A stretch of DNA of 64,000 nucleotides from Thermotalea metallivorans (GCF_001562415.1 NZ_LOEE01000034.1:1-64000); one strand, 5' to 3'. Positions 8,835-17,997 are shown, counted from the stretch's first letter. Translations and numbers: made by a program. Notes: generated from the letters alone by a model not told the origin.

Positions 8835-8863
8835 GCACCCAAACATTTATTGGGTGCTTTTTC
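8835..8863 (+). terminator. Rho-independent terminator of ytvI
   Basis: GCACCC (8835-8840) pairs with GGGTGC (8852-8857), followed by TTTTTC. Confidence 0.85.
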
Positions 8864-8966
8864 TATAAAGTTCGAATTTTGGAATGATAATTTATTCGAT
8901 TATTATGTATAAAAATTCATATCGTAGAATAAGTTTCTCCTAAATATTATAATAAATTTTATTGTT

Positions 8967-8980
8967 TGAAAACGTTTTAC
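8967..8980. promoter_or_regulatory. cre-like operator upstream of glutamine synthetase
   Basis: TGAAAACGTTTTAC matches 12 of 14 positions of the CcpA/LacI-family cre consensus TGWAARCGYTWWCW and lies just upstream of the -35 element. It suggests carbon control of the glutamine synthetase gene, but one match is weak evidence. Confidence 0.35.
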
Positions 8981-8994
8981 TTTAGTTTTTGATA

Positions 8995-9022
8995 TTTACA
9001 AAATCTTAATATATGCTATAAT
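8995..9022 (+). promoter_or_regulatory. Sigma-A promoter of glutamine synthetase
   Basis: TTTACA (8995-9000) and TATAAT (9017-9022) are 16 bases apart. The ribosome site GAGGTGA follows directly before the ATG at 9061. Confidence 0.65.
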
Positions 9023-9060
9023 TATTCAATATAGTCATAAAAAAATAAAGAGGTGATCTG

Positions 9061-10998
9061 ATGTCCAATGAAATTTTATGTTCAGAAAACGACAAACTTA
9101 TTTTCTTAATTCCTACTTCACAACATAGCCCCAAAGAAGTTACTTCAATTCTAAAAAAGCACCCTGAAATTAAATTTGTTTCCCTCGTAGGTGTTGATTT
9201 AGGGGGTAATGATACGGATGAAAAAATACCTGTAGCATTGTTTTTAAAAAATATTGAGGATTTTTTAAATTATGGAGTTCAGACAGACGGCTCCAGTGTT
9301 ATTCTTCCTGAAATTGCCAGTCTTAACGATGCAAGGGTAGATATCATTCCTGACAGCTCCGTTAACTGGTTTGTAGATTACAATTTTGATAACATAGATG
9401 AAATAACAGGACTTCCTGTGGGCACCCTGAGAATTCCATCTTTTTTGATTCACAACGGCACATCCCGGGTAGATTCACGCTCTATTTTAATGAAAGCTGT
9501 AGAACATTTCAAAGCTCAACTTCTTTCCCTAATCAAGGAATATCCCTATGCTCTAGAAAGTATTGGTATCTTTTCTGCAGATGAAATTGAGGATATTGTG
9601 CTCACCTCTGCCACGGAATTAGAGTTCTGGGTAAAAACACCGGAAGAAAAAGCAGATATAGAAAAGCTTTCCACTTCCCAAGGATTGAAGGAGCAATATT
9701 GGAAGAGAACTGTGGGTCCCGTTCGTACAGCCTTAGAAAAGTCTTTAATCCTCCTTGACAAGTATGGATTAGGGGTAGAAATGGGCCATAAAGAAGTAGG
9801 CGGCGTTCAGGCAAAACTTACCGGTTCCGGCAACTACAATCATATCATGGAACAATTAGAAATTGACTGGAAATACAGTACTTCCCTCCAAGCTGCCGAC
9901 AATGAACTTTTAGCACGAAATGTAATCAAGGATACTTTTACCAGCTATGGATTGGAAGTTACATTTATGGCAAAGCCCATTGAAGGGGTTGCAGGGAGTG
10001 GTGAGCACACCCATGTAGGTGTTGCTGCAAAACTGAAGGATGGCAGCATAAAAAATCTTTTCTCCCCTGCAGACATGACGAAAGACTATATGAGTCCCAT
10101 CGGCTGGGGCGCTCTCATGGGATTATTAAAGAATTACGAGGTTGTCAATCCTTTTGTAAGCTCAACTAATGATTCATTAAACCGCCTAAAACCCGGATTC
10201 GAGGCCCCTGTGTGCATTGTAGCTTCCATAGGCCATACAGTAGATACGCCATCCAGGAACAGGACAATTCTAACAGGTTTGGTTCGTGATATGTCGAACC
10301 CCTTAGCCACTCGGTTTGAAGTAAGATCACCAAATCCAACCTGCAACACATATCTTGTATTAGCAGCCATCTATCAGACAATGCTTGACGGGATTTCAGC
10401 CGTACTAAAAGCAGGTAAAAATGCTAAGGAGCTTGAAATAAATTTCTCAAAGGGCCTAGGGGAAGAAAAATTCTATCTGGAAACTGCTCGAGCTTACCGC
10501 AGTGAAGATGATGTATTTGAACATTATACAGAAGAAGAAAGAAATGCTTTGTTTGGTAAGCCACCAGCGACAGTATGGGAAAATCTGGTTAATTTCCAAC
10601 GATATCCTGAGAAGAAGACGGTTCTGCTCCAAGGAAATGTATTTAGCGAAAAAATCATTCATTCTTATAAAGTGGCCATATTGACCCAATGGGCTACGGA
10701 ATTGACCCAAAGACTGATTCCAGACAATATGGATTTTGTAAGAAGCTGTAAAAAACTTCATGGCAGTGAAAATGTATCCGATTTGGACGTAGTAAACTGG
10801 GAAAAAGTCAACCAGTTAAGAAACTATTTAATGAAAGACAGCTTAAGCCAGAAATCTCTCTTTACCCAAATTCGGGAGGCCATTGAAGCTGCCGATTATG
10901 ATACGGCATCCAAGCTTCAACTGGAGATGAATCAGGCCATGGGAACTTTAAAAAACCTATATGCTATATACAGGAGAAATCTGATCGAATTGTCATAA
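9061..10998 (+). CDS. Large glutamine synthetase
   Basis: 645 residues, cytoplasmic ATP-dependent formation of glutamine from glutamate and ammonia. The catalytic domain has the metal-binding strand ATELEFWVK near residue 180, the KEVGGVQAK segment, the loop KPIEGVAGSGEHTHVG near 310 and the arginine-rich NRTILTGLVRDMSNP...RFEVRSPNP block near 400. These follow the general GS order. The N-terminal 150 residues and the last 170 residues extend beyond the 440-residue GSI form; overall size nears the class III (GlnN) enzymes, though the substrate loop is closer to GSI. Assigning a class needs a tree. A promoter, a cre-like site and a strong terminator flank it as a single gene. Confidence 0.85.
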   Translation: MSNEILCSENDKLIFLIPTSQHSPKEVTSILKKHPEIKFVSLVGVDLGGNDTDEKIPVALFLKNIEDFLNYGVQTDGSSVILPEIASLNDARVDIIPDSSVNWFVDYNFDNIDEITGLPVGTLRIPSFLIHNGTSRVDSRSILMKAVEHFKAQLLSLIKEYPYALESIGIFSADEIEDIVLTSATELEFWVKTPEEKADIEKLSTSQGLKEQYWKRTVGPVRTALEKSLILLDKYGLGVEMGHKEVGGVQAKLTGSGNYNHIMEQLEIDWKYSTSLQAADNELLARNVIKDTFTSYGLEVTFMAKPIEGVAGSGEHTHVGVAAKLKDGSIKNLFSPADMTKDYMSPIGWGALMGLLKNYEVVNPFVSSTNDSLNRLKPGFEAPVCIVASIGHTVDTPSRNRTILTGLVRDMSNPLATRFEVRSPNPTCNTYLVLAAIYQTMLDGISAVLKAGKNAKELEINFSKGLGEEKFYLETARAYRSEDDVFEHYTEEERNALFGKPPATVWENLVNFQRYPEKKTVLLQGNVFSEKIIHSYKVAILTQWATELTQRLIPDNMDFVRSCKKLHGSENVSDLDVVNWEKVNQLRNYLMKDSLSQKSLFTQIREAIEAADYDTASKLQLEMNQAMGTLKNLYAIYRRNLIELS

Positions 10999-11021
10999 TG
11001 CATAAATATACGATACACATC

Positions 11022-11066
11022 ATTAAAAAATCCTTGCCGTCTTACGACGGCAAGGATTTTTTAATG
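11022..11066. terminator. Strong bidirectional terminator
   Basis: ATTAAAAAATCCTTGCCGT and its complement surround CTTACG, giving a 19-base perfect stem flanked by A and T runs on each side. It serves the glutamine synthetase gene (plus) and the convergent gene ending at 11061, whose TAA stop lies inside the stem. Confidence 0.95.
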
Positions 11067-11573
11067 AAGGACCAGATATTTTCTCTTCTCTCCTTCGAAA
11101 AAGGATTCTATTTCCTGCTCAAATCCCAAATGATAGGCAATAGTCAGCAAGCAGCGTGTCAAATAACTTCTACTCAATTCCACTTCCCGCGGCCCTTCTT
11201 TTACTTCCCATATAATATCTAAGTCCCTGCCCTCTACAATATCCTCGATGGTCAATCTTTCTAGTCTCTTTCGGTCATATTCATGGAATAATTCCCGAAT
11301 TCCTTCCACATCCTGAGCATCCCTCAAAATTGTATTCCTTTCCCTTTCAGAAGAATGCTGCAAAACATCAATGATAAAATTCAAATCATAATCAATCAGC
11401 TCATAGAGATGATTGAATACCATTGCTGGTATCCTGGGATCTTTCTCACTGATTTCTATTAATTTGTCTTTTGCATATTCATCATCTTGCATACAAGCCT
11501 CTATAATTTTATGATTCATTTCCTGATCATTATAGCTGTCAAACTTCAAAGTTTTCTCCCCTTCCTTATGCAT
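11061..11573 (-). CDS. Unrecognised acidic cytoplasmic protein
   Basis: 170 residues, acidic and mostly helical in character (DPRIPAMVFNHLYELIDYDLNFIIDVL; REVELSRSYLTRCLLTIAYHLG). It has no signal peptide or membrane segment and no motif I recognise. The reading frame has normal composition, and the stop codon sits inside the bidirectional terminator, which supports a real gene. The ATG at 11573 is preceded by GGAAGG. The next upstream gene on the strand begins at 12516 and ends 76 bases before, so the two may be cotranscribed. Confidence 0.7.
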   Translation of the reverse strand: MHKEGEKTLKFDSYNDQEMNHKIIEACMQDDEYAKDKLIEISEKDPRIPAMVFNHLYELIDYDLNFIIDVLQHSSERERNTILRDAQDVEGIRELFHEYDRKRLERLTIEDIVEGRDLDIIWEVKEGPREVELSRSYLTRCLLTIAYHLGFEQEIESFFEGEKRKYLVLH

Positions 11574-11649
11574 TTATTTATATTTTCTGAAAGATTGAGA
11601 AAACTTATACCTAAAAGTTGTAAAGGATTTTATTCCCCAGAATTTTTAT

Positions 11650-12516
11650 TCATTCTTTTTGATTTTCCATCTTGGATGATAATTTTTTTAATTTATCCTC
11701 CATTTGCATTAATAAAAATCCCATTTCTTCTATTCCCGCATGCATTTGGGCTACTGCCGCTATAATCTCATCATGCTGGTCGCCATTTCCCTTTTCTCCG
11801 TTTTCTAAAATTTTTTGCGTAATATGTTCTATCCCCTTCTTGATCTCATGAATTCCCATGGTTAATTGTTCTCTATCATGGTTGATTTCCGCTGCCTGAC
11901 CCAAAATCTGAACCAATCGCTCCATAAGCAGGCCGATGATTTTTTCAATTAAGGCTTGTCTTTCATCTGAAATCTGATTCTTTTCCATATCATTAAATTG
12001 GTTGATCAGATCCATGATCTCCTGTATTTGCATATTATCTTTCATTTTAAAATTGGAAGGAATAACGATCGTATAGCGCTTTGAATCACCTTCTGTTTCT
12101 TTTTTTCCCTTTTCTATTTTTTTTTCACTTTTTTTCTTGCCGTTGCCGTTTTTAATTAAGCTCATTAAGTCAGTAACCATGGATTTTATATTTTTTACCA
12201 CTTTGCTCAAACTTGTAAAGATGATTGCTGCCGTAATAAAAAAACCTGTAATGCTGTTTAGCCATATCCCGTGATCAATGGCTTGTCTTTTTTTTTCGAA
12301 TTCTTCTGCAATGGCCCTTATATCGTCGTGGAATGTTGCCAAATTCCCTTGGTTTTCTATAATGCATTCCGTCAATTTTTGAAAAGCTTCCCGTTCCAGA
12401 TCAGATATCATTTGATCTTTATAAATGAATAATATCAAGAAAATGAGTAAGAAAGCGATCAATCCGATGAATAAAACCACTGATATTTCTTTCATATCCC
12501 TTTTTTCCCGAATCAT
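11650..12516 (-). CDS. Unrecognised membrane-anchored coiled-coil protein
   Basis: 288 residues. A membrane helix fills about residues 9-31 (SVVLFIGLIAFLLIFLILFI) and a second about 83-105 (LNSITGFFITAAIIFTSLS), giving a hairpin topology with a soluble C-terminus. From about residue 125 it is rich in K, E and Q with heptad-like spacing (EIMDLINQFNDMEKNQ; HDREQLTMGIHEIKKGIEHI), predicting long coiled coils. It faintly recalls methyl-accepting or PilJ-type helical proteins, but no signalling hairpin motif is visible. A GGTGGAG precedes the chosen ATG. Function unknown. Confidence 0.65.
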   Translation of the reverse strand: MIREKRDMKEISVVLFIGLIAFLLIFLILFIYKDQMISDLEREAFQKLTECIIENQGNLATFHDDIRAIAEEFEKKRQAIDHGIWLNSITGFFITAAIIFTSLSKVVKNIKSMVTDLMSLIKNGNGKKKSEKKIEKGKKETEGDSKRYTIVIPSNFKMKDNMQIQEIMDLINQFNDMEKNQISDERQALIEKIIGLLMERLVQILGQAAEINHDREQLTMGIHEIKKGIEHITQKILENGEKGNGDQHDEIIAAVAQMHAGIEEMGFLLMQMEDKLKKLSSKMENQKE

Positions 12517-12603
12517 ACCTTTTCTCCACCTTCTGCTTCCGGTTTTCTTCTCTGCAGTACATCATATTAGCATTTCAGTGGATAGGTTCATAAAATTCTG
12601 CAT

Positions 12604-12644
12604 AAAAAATAGGAGAATCCTTTCTAATAAAGAATTCTCCTATT
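12604..12644 (-). terminator. Terminator of the binding-lipoprotein gene
   Basis: ATAGGAGAAT (12609-12618) and ATTCTCCTAT (12634-12643) pair perfectly; on the minus strand the stem is followed by TTTTTTATG. Confidence 0.85.
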
Positions 12645-12678
12645 GTCTCTTCTGTCCTGTCAAAAACCTGAGCAATAA

Positions 12679-13869
12679 TTATTTGATAGGTTCTACGGTA
12701 TCAAGATATGTGAATTTTCCGTCTTTTACTACTTTGATTACGGCACTCTTCACGGCATCTCCGTTTTCATCCAAAGTAATCACACCCGCTGCTCCCATAT
12801 AATCCTTTGTCTGTGCCAAGGCATCTCGAATGGCCACAGGGTCAGCAGATCCTGCCCTTTCGATAGCATCTAATATTACAAGATATGCGTCAAATCCCAA
12901 GGCAGTTACAGATGCCGGCTCCTTGTTGTATTTTTCTCTGTATGCCTTTAAGAATTCCTCAGATTTCTTTGTGATAGGTACTTCCGATGTAAAGAACGTG
13001 GAGAATACGACCCCTTCCACAGCTTCTTTGCCAATGTCAATAAACTCCGGTGTTTCCCAAGTGTCTCCACCAAGGATTGGAATATTGATGCCCAATTCTC
13101 TGGCTTGTTTGATCAACAAGGCGGATTCCGTAAAGTTCCCCGGAGCAAAGATAACATCAGGATTTAAAGTTTTGATATTTGTCAGTTGGGCTGTGAAATC
13201 CTGGTCGCCGGTATTATAGCTTGCACTGCCTACAATAGCATTTTCATCGCCTGTCAATTTCTTAAACGCATCTGTAAAGAATTTTGCAAGACCAACAGAA
13301 TAATCCGATGATACTTCTTGGATAATTGCTGCTTTCTTTGCGCCTAATTTGTTAATCGCATAGTTGGCCATTACCGTACCTTGGAATGGATCTATAAAGC
13401 AAACCCTGAAATAGTAATCATTATTTAATGTCACCAGCGGATTTGTACAGGAAGCGCCTACAGCCGGAATTTTTGCATTTTTCACTGCGTCACCGGCAGC
13501 CATTGATAAAGAACTTCCCCAGCTTCCGATAATGGCAGACACCTTTTCCTTATCTATCAATCTGGATGCAGCATTGGCAGCTTCCACTTTATCCGATTTG
13601 TTGTCTACGACGACAAGTTGCACTTTTTTGCCTAAAACCTCAGGATATAATTCATTGGCCAATTGAATACCTTCCAACTCAATGGCTCCTCCTGCTGCAT
13701 TGGCACCAGTGAGGGGTTCAAAAACACCTATTTTTATAACATCTTCACTTTTTTCAGACCCGTCCCCTGTTGTCGATTGCTGTGCAGGCTTGGCACATCC
13801 AGTAAACACCAAAGCAGCAACAAGCATCAACACCAAAGCAAAACTCATTTTTTTACCTAATTTTTTCAT
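12679..13869 (-). CDS. Branched-chain amino-acid-type ABC transporter binding lipoprotein
   Basis: 396 residues. The N-terminal signal peptide ends in the lipobox FTGC, with Cys about residue 25, so the protein is lipid-anchored outside the cell. The mature part follows the LivJ/LivK periplasmic-binding family: IKIGVFEPLTGANAAGG at the start, VVVDNKSDKVEAANAASRLID, and AIIGSWGSSLSMAAGD. It should capture an amino acid or related amide for an importer. No livHMGF permease or ATPase genes lie next to it, so it is an orphan. The gene has its own ribosome site (AAAGGGGG) and terminator. Confidence 0.88.
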   Translation of the reverse strand: MKKLGKKMSFALVLMLVAALVFTGCAKPAQQSTTGDGSEKSEDVIKIGVFEPLTGANAAGGAIELEGIQLANELYPEVLGKKVQLVVVDNKSDKVEAANAASRLIDKEKVSAIIGSWGSSLSMAAGDAVKNAKIPAVGASCTNPLVTLNNDYYFRVCFIDPFQGTVMANYAINKLGAKKAAIIQEVSSDYSVGLAKFFTDAFKKLTGDENAIVGSASYNTGDQDFTAQLTNIKTLNPDVIFAPGNFTESALLIKQARELGINIPILGGDTWETPEFIDIGKEAVEGVVFSTFFTSEVPITKKSEEFLKAYREKYNKEPASVTALGFDAYLVILDAIERAGSADPVAIRDALAQTKDYMGAAGVITLDENGDAVKSAVIKVVKDGKFTYLDTVEPIK

Positions 13870-13953
13870 TTTTTTTCCCCCTTTAATATATTTGCACCCT
13901 TCAAAAATAAAAATATTTTGCTATCTCCTCCCTTTATTAATTTTTTTTCATAG

Positions 13954-13966
13954 AATTGTTACAATT
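13954..13966. promoter_or_regulatory. 13-base palindrome upstream of the binding-lipoprotein gene
   Basis: AATTGTTACAATT is a perfect palindrome apart from its central base and sits about 85 bases before the lipoprotein start, a position suitable for an operator. Regulator unknown. The rest of 13870-14217 shows no gene. Confidence 0.3.
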
Positions 13967-14217
13967 TTTAAACATTTGTTTTATTTTAGTATTTTAGCAC
14001 AGCAGAACATAACATTGCAATATCTCCGATCCTATATGCCAATAATTTTATATATAAATTCATTTATATGATTGATTGTCTATGGGTAGCTATTGCATTC
14101 CTTAAAGAATTTTGCTATCTCCATAGCAACGGTTTTGCCGGATTAGAATACAGATTGAAAGAAATGCAAAAAATACTCAATATCTTGATAAAGATACATT
14201 GGCAGGGGGTGAATCGA

Positions 14218-15069
14218 TTGGGTTCAGATCTTATAAAGAACATACTGACGGAAATCAATATCAAGCCCTTCATTATCTCTTTTATCATTTTAATGATTGC
14301 CTTTGCCCTGATTCGATTTGTCATGTTCCTCACGGATAAACTCATCCAGATTACAAACTTTAACGAACAGCGGGAAAAGACCATCAAGAGCCTGATCGAC
14401 TCCCTATTTGCCTACTTTATTTTGACTTTGGCAGTTTTAAATATCCTCAGTGAATTTGGCCTCATCAAAAAATCGACGTTTTTGACGGGAGCAGGAATTA
14501 TTACATTAATTGCCGGACTCGGTGCCCAAAGTTTTATTCGAGATATTATCAATGGTTTTTTTATTCTGTTCGAGCGTCAGATGAAGGTAGGTGACTTTGT
14601 CAGCATCAATGAACAGTTTTTAGGAACTGTAGAAGAAATCGGCCTTCGCTCTACGGCCATTCGGGAATGGTCGATGAAAAAAATATACATCCCCAATGGA
14701 GAAATTAAAACATTGAAAAATTACTACAAGGAAATGGCCCGAGTCATATTAGAAATCATCGTTCCTTTCGAAGAAGATCACCCATTGGTCTTAGAAGCTT
14801 TAGAGGAAATCTGTCGATACATGAATGATCGATATGACGATAAACTCTACAAAATTGGCACGGTAAATTATTCGGAATTCAGTGTTTATGGCGTCATGTC
14901 TATTGACGGGAGATACGGTGGCGCCAAATATATCATCACTGGAGTCGTCAACCCCACTTCCCAGTGGATTGTCAGAAACCGAGCCTATGAACACATCCTA
15001 AAAGTATTTCAGGAAAAAAATATTCGCCTTGCCTATCCCAGGGTTTACTGGCACGACGATAAAAAATAA
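14218..15069 (+). CDS. Small-conductance mechanosensitive channel (MscS family)
   Basis: 283 residues from TTG at 14218, which has GGGGGTG seven bases upstream; the frame is open from 14068 but without a better start. Three membrane helices occupy roughly residues 20-130. The pore helix and the following beta domain are recognisable in FLTGAGIITLIAGLGAQSF and INGFFILFERQMKVGDFV, where the Gly/Ala-packed TM3 continues into the middle domain. It would open under membrane tension to release solutes during hypo-osmotic shock. The size fits the small YkuT-type MscS of Firmicutes. Confidence 0.88.
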   Translation: MGSDLIKNILTEINIKPFIISFIILMIAFALIRFVMFLTDKLIQITNFNEQREKTIKSLIDSLFAYFILTLAVLNILSEFGLIKKSTFLTGAGIITLIAGLGAQSFIRDIINGFFILFERQMKVGDFVSINEQFLGTVEEIGLRSTAIREWSMKKIYIPNGEIKTLKNYYKEMARVILEIIVPFEEDHPLVLEALEEICRYMNDRYDDKLYKIGTVNYSEFSVYGVMSIDGRYGGAKYIITGVVNPTSQWIVRNRAYEHILKVFQEKNIRLAYPRVYWHDDKK

Positions 15070-15118
15070 CAAAGTCTTCCGTTGGGAAGACATAAAGGAA
15101 GACTTTATTATTTTTTAC
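15067..15118 (+). terminator. Palindrome family B, copy 2, acting as terminator
   Basis: AACAAAGTCTTCC and GGAAGACTTTATT are inverted arms, as at 6925-6965, and here a TTATTTTTTACTT tract follows. It begins at the stop codon of the MscS gene. Confidence 0.65.
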
Positions 15119-15180
15119 TTAGAAAAGCGGCACAGGTCTGAGCAGGAAGCCAAATCGCAAGAGTTTGTCTACAATCTACA
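15118..15180. repeat. Half copy of palindrome family A
   Basis: The segment with AGGTCTGAGCAGGAAGCC and CAAGAGTTTGTCTACAA closely matches 5212-5272. Only the right half is present. Confidence 0.65.
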
Positions 15181-15208
15181 GCAAGACAATGATGTCTTGC
15201 CGTCACTT

Positions 15209-16042
15209 TTATTTTGTCATCAATTGAAATAAGGCTTCCTTTGTCTTAGGCACTTCCTCCTTTGACAAATAGGGTTTCCTTTTGATAATCTCTTCGTAGG
15301 CCGCTATCATCCAAGGTTTTTCTAAATCTGCTCTTTTTAAAACCTCATCATCCCTAAATATATCTTGCGGTATTCCCTCTGCAATCACTGCTCCCTCTTT
15401 CATGACGAAAACATAGTCAGCCCATGGATATACCTTATCCATATCATGGGTTGACAGTACAATGGTCTTTCCTTCTTTGTTCAAAACATCAAAAAAAGCC
15501 ATCAACTCGCTGCTGGTTTTAGGATCTACAAAGGCCGTAGGCTCATCTAGAAAAATAACCTTTGGATCCATAGCCAAAATATCTGCAATGGAAACCCTTT
15601 TTTTTTGCCCTCCGCTTAAAAAATGAATGGGTTTCTTTTTCAAATGGGCAATCCCTGTCTTTGCTAAAGCATCTTCTACTCTTTTTCTCACTTCCTCCTT
15701 GGGCAAGCCCAGATTCATAGGCCCAAAGGAAACTTCTTGAAATACGCTGGCTGAAAATAGCTGGGCATTGGCATCCTGAAAAACAATACCGATGTTTCTT
15801 TTCAGCGCAAGGATATCTTTTTTGTTGTAGATCATTTCTTTTCCTTCAAAGTATACCTTCCCACCCGTAGGCTTATAGACACCGTTCAGGTTCAAGAACA
15901 ACGTAGTCTTTCCAGCACCATTGGCTCCTACAATGGCAATTTTTTTTCCTTTTTGGATGGATATCGTTAGTTTTCTTAAAGCATAGGTCCCGTCAGGATA
16001 AACAAATTCCAAATCCTTAGTTTCAATAATATACTCCGTCAT
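15209..16042 (-). CDS. cbiO: Cobalt ECF transporter ATPase CbiO
   Basis: 277 residues. ATP-binding subunit that drives cobalt import through CbiMNQ. Walker A is GANGAGKTT near residue 35, the Q-loop VFQDANAQLFS, the signature HFLSGGQKKRVSIA, Walker B KVIFLDEPTAF and the switch histidine LSTHDMDKVYP are all intact. The ATG at 16042 is chosen because AAAGGAG lies seven bases upstream; an earlier in-frame start at 16072 lacks one. It is the last gene of cbiMNQO, 36 bases after cbiQ, and shares the cobalamin riboswitch. Confidence 0.93.
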   Translation of the reverse strand: MTEYIIETKDLEFVYPDGTYALRKLTISIQKGKKIAIVGANGAGKTTLFLNLNGVYKPTGGKVYFEGKEMIYNKKDILALKRNIGIVFQDANAQLFSASVFQEVSFGPMNLGLPKEEVRKRVEDALAKTGIAHLKKKPIHFLSGGQKKRVSIADILAMDPKVIFLDEPTAFVDPKTSSELMAFFDVLNKEGKTIVLSTHDMDKVYPWADYVFVMKEGAVIAEGIPQDIFRDDEVLKRADLEKPWMIAAYEEIIKRKPYLSKEEVPKTKEALFQLMTK

Positions 16043-16078
16043 CAAAATATCTCCTTTATCCCGTCCTTGCACCGAATG

Positions 16079-16843
16079 TCATTGTAGAGCAAGAATCATG
16101 AAAATTCCTTGAGCAAGCACAATCAAAGCCATATTCTTCATAGATAAATAATAATTTTCCTCCAATACATCCAATCTCCCCGTATACCCTCTAGCCGTTA
16201 GGGCCGTAAATAATTCTTGAGCACGGCAAAAAGCTTTTACAAATAGATTGGAAGCCAGTTGTCCTAGGGAAGTATAGCTTCTTTTGATAGAACTATAACC
16301 CAGACGGCAGTCCTGGGAAATATAAATCATCGATGCTGTCTCCATTAATACAAAAATAAACCGGTAAATCATCATCGCCAACTCAACCAAAACCGTTGGC
16401 ATTCTCAACTTTCTCAAAACCCACATCATATCTGTCATAGGCGTTGTGAAAGCAAGAAAATATAAACATGTTACGGAAGCATAGGCCCGTAAAAATACCA
16501 ATACAGCCTGATCTAACCCTTGCTGGCTAATTCCAATCTTCCAATGTCCCATTGCAAATCCATAAAGAAACAAAGTGGAATTCTTTGTAATGGTCAGGGC
16601 AACGCCCCCCACGCCTGTAATAAGGAAAACCAAGGGCAACAACAAATATTGAACGTAGGTTTTGCCAGGAATCCCCGCCACAGCGATCACCAAGAATGTC
16701 ATCAAAGCAATGGCTCCAAAATGAACAAGGGGAGATGTATTCCATAGACATATCAAAAGCATACCACCCGATAATAGACATTTTTCCATTGGATGTACGG
16801 ACTTTAGTCGATTGATATAGGCATACTGATCCATGGATATCAT
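16079..16843 (-). CDS. cbiQ: Cobalt ECF transporter transmembrane protein CbiQ
   Basis: 254 residues with five to six membrane helices. The T-component motifs RLGYSSIKRSYTSLGQ and FCRAQELFTALTARGYTG, which couple to the ATPase via conserved Ala-Arg-Gly, identify the CbiQ family. It overlaps the cbiN stop by four bases (ATGA), indicating translational coupling. In the complex it connects CbiO to the substrate-binding CbiM. Confidence 0.92.
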   Translation of the reverse strand: MISMDQYAYINRLKSVHPMEKCLLSGGMLLICLWNTSPLVHFGAIALMTFLVIAVAGIPGKTYVQYLLLPLVFLITGVGGVALTITKNSTLFLYGFAMGHWKIGISQQGLDQAVLVFLRAYASVTCLYFLAFTTPMTDMMWVLRKLRMPTVLVELAMMIYRFIFVLMETASMIYISQDCRLGYSSIKRSYTSLGQLASNLFVKAFCRAQELFTALTARGYTGRLDVLEENYYLSMKNMALIVLAQGIFMILALQ

Positions 16844-17133
16844 AAATTCGTCACCTTTGCATGATTTTTCTTTCCTCTGCTGTATCCCATATAATACCCG
16901 ATAATTCCTGCCCCCAACCCTGCCTGGAGGGCAAAGAGCAAACTTTCAATTTCTCCGCTGGGGGGTTCCCAAATAGAACTGAACCACGGCTGATAATCAG
17001 GCCGGATTTGTGTAATCATTTCTTCTGCCGCACCATCTGCCCCTCCATACTCAGCCTTCGGGTTCATAATCAGAGGGGCAATACTGATCATCACTGCCAA
17101 AAATAAGAGAATCATATTCTTCTTTATAGTCAT
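16840..17133 (-). CDS. cbiN: Cobalt transport protein CbiN
   Basis: 97 residues, with one N-terminal helix (MILLFLAVMISIAPLIM), a short outside loop containing EYGGADGAAEEMI, and a second helix near the C-terminus (SLLFALQAGLGAGIIGYYMGY). This is the two-helix CbiN layout; the protein loads cobalt into CbiM. It overlaps cbiM by four bases. Confidence 0.93.
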   Translation of the reverse strand: MTIKKNMILLFLAVMISIAPLIMNPKAEYGGADGAAEEMITQIRPDYQPWFSSIWEPPSGEIESLLFALQAGLGAGIIGYYMGYSRGKKNHAKVTNL

Positions 17134-17879
17134 GATTTTGCCTCCCTTGCCAATGCTAGTTCCTCTAATTCCCTTCCGTTATATACCGTAAGAATATTAT
17201 ATATAACCACCGTCAGCAAGCCTTCGCTGATGGCCAAGGGAATTTGGGTTACTGCAAAAATTCCCAGAAATTTTGCCACTGCCGCCAATGCTCCCGATTC
17301 TGTAGGAAATGCCAAGCCAAGCTGCACCGAAGTTACAATATATGTAATCAGATCTCCAAAAGCGGCCGCAAGAAATACACTGACGCCTTTGGAGGCACCG
17401 ATTTTTTTTAAGCCTCGAAAAATGATATAGGATGCAAAGGGTCCTGCAATTCCCATGGAAAAAACATTGGCTCCTAAAGTTGAAATCCCTCCGTGGGCTA
17501 ATAAGACTGCCTGAAATAAGAGTACAATCACTCCTAAAATGCTGGTAACCGCAGGACCAAAAAGAATGGCTCCCAGTCCTACCCCTGTAGGGTGCGAACA
17601 ACTCCCTGTAACCGATGGCAACTTCAAGGATGATAATACAAAAGCAAAAGCACCGCATAACCCAAGGATCATTTTCATATTTGGATGATCAGCGGTTAAT
17701 TTTTGAATTCTTCTTACTCCCAGAAACAATACAGGAATAGATAAGGCAAACCAGATGGCTGCCCATAGAGGCGGTAAAAATCCTTCCATGATATGCATGG
17801 CATAAACTTCTTTCTGACTGATCAGCACAGCAAAAAAAGTAAATGCTGCCGTATAGAAAATGTATCTTTTTCCTTTCAT
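17130..17879 (-). CDS. cbiM: Cobalt transport protein CbiM
   Basis: 249 residues. The start is ATG at 17879, after GGAAGGAG; a TTG-initiated extension to 17903 would run into the terminator hairpin. A signal peptide precedes MHIMEGFLPPLW, the invariant mature N-terminus of CbiM, whose free amine, Met and His residues bind the metal. Seven helices follow, with SCSHPTGVGLGAILFGP as the family signature. First gene of cbiMNQO and directly preceded by a riboswitch and terminator. Confidence 0.95.
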   Translation of the reverse strand: MKGKRYIFYTAAFTFFAVLISQKEVYAMHIMEGFLPPLWAAIWFALSIPVLFLGVRRIQKLTADHPNMKMILGLCGAFAFVLSSLKLPSVTGSCSHPTGVGLGAILFGPAVTSILGVIVLLFQAVLLAHGGISTLGANVFSMGIAGPFASYIIFRGLKKIGASKGVSVFLAAAFGDLITYIVTSVQLGLAFPTESGALAAVAKFLGIFAVTQIPLAISEGLLTVVIYNILTVYNGRELEELALAREAKS

Positions 17880-17900
17880 TCCATTTTCTCTCCTTCCCAA

Positions 17901-17926
17901 CAAAAAATCCTAGCCCAAGGGCTAGG
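17901..17926 (-). terminator. Riboswitch expression-platform terminator
   Basis: On the minus strand CCTAGCCCTTGGGCTAGG (17909-17926) folds into a perfect hairpin followed by ATTTTTTG, and the cbiM ribosome site comes right after. It is placed as the transcription-termination platform of the cobalamin riboswitch. Confidence 0.85.
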
Positions 17927-17997
17927 TTCATCAATGTCCATGTTTTGCCTTTCTACACACATCGATCCTCCTTCCCTCCGAAGGCAACAATAGATGC

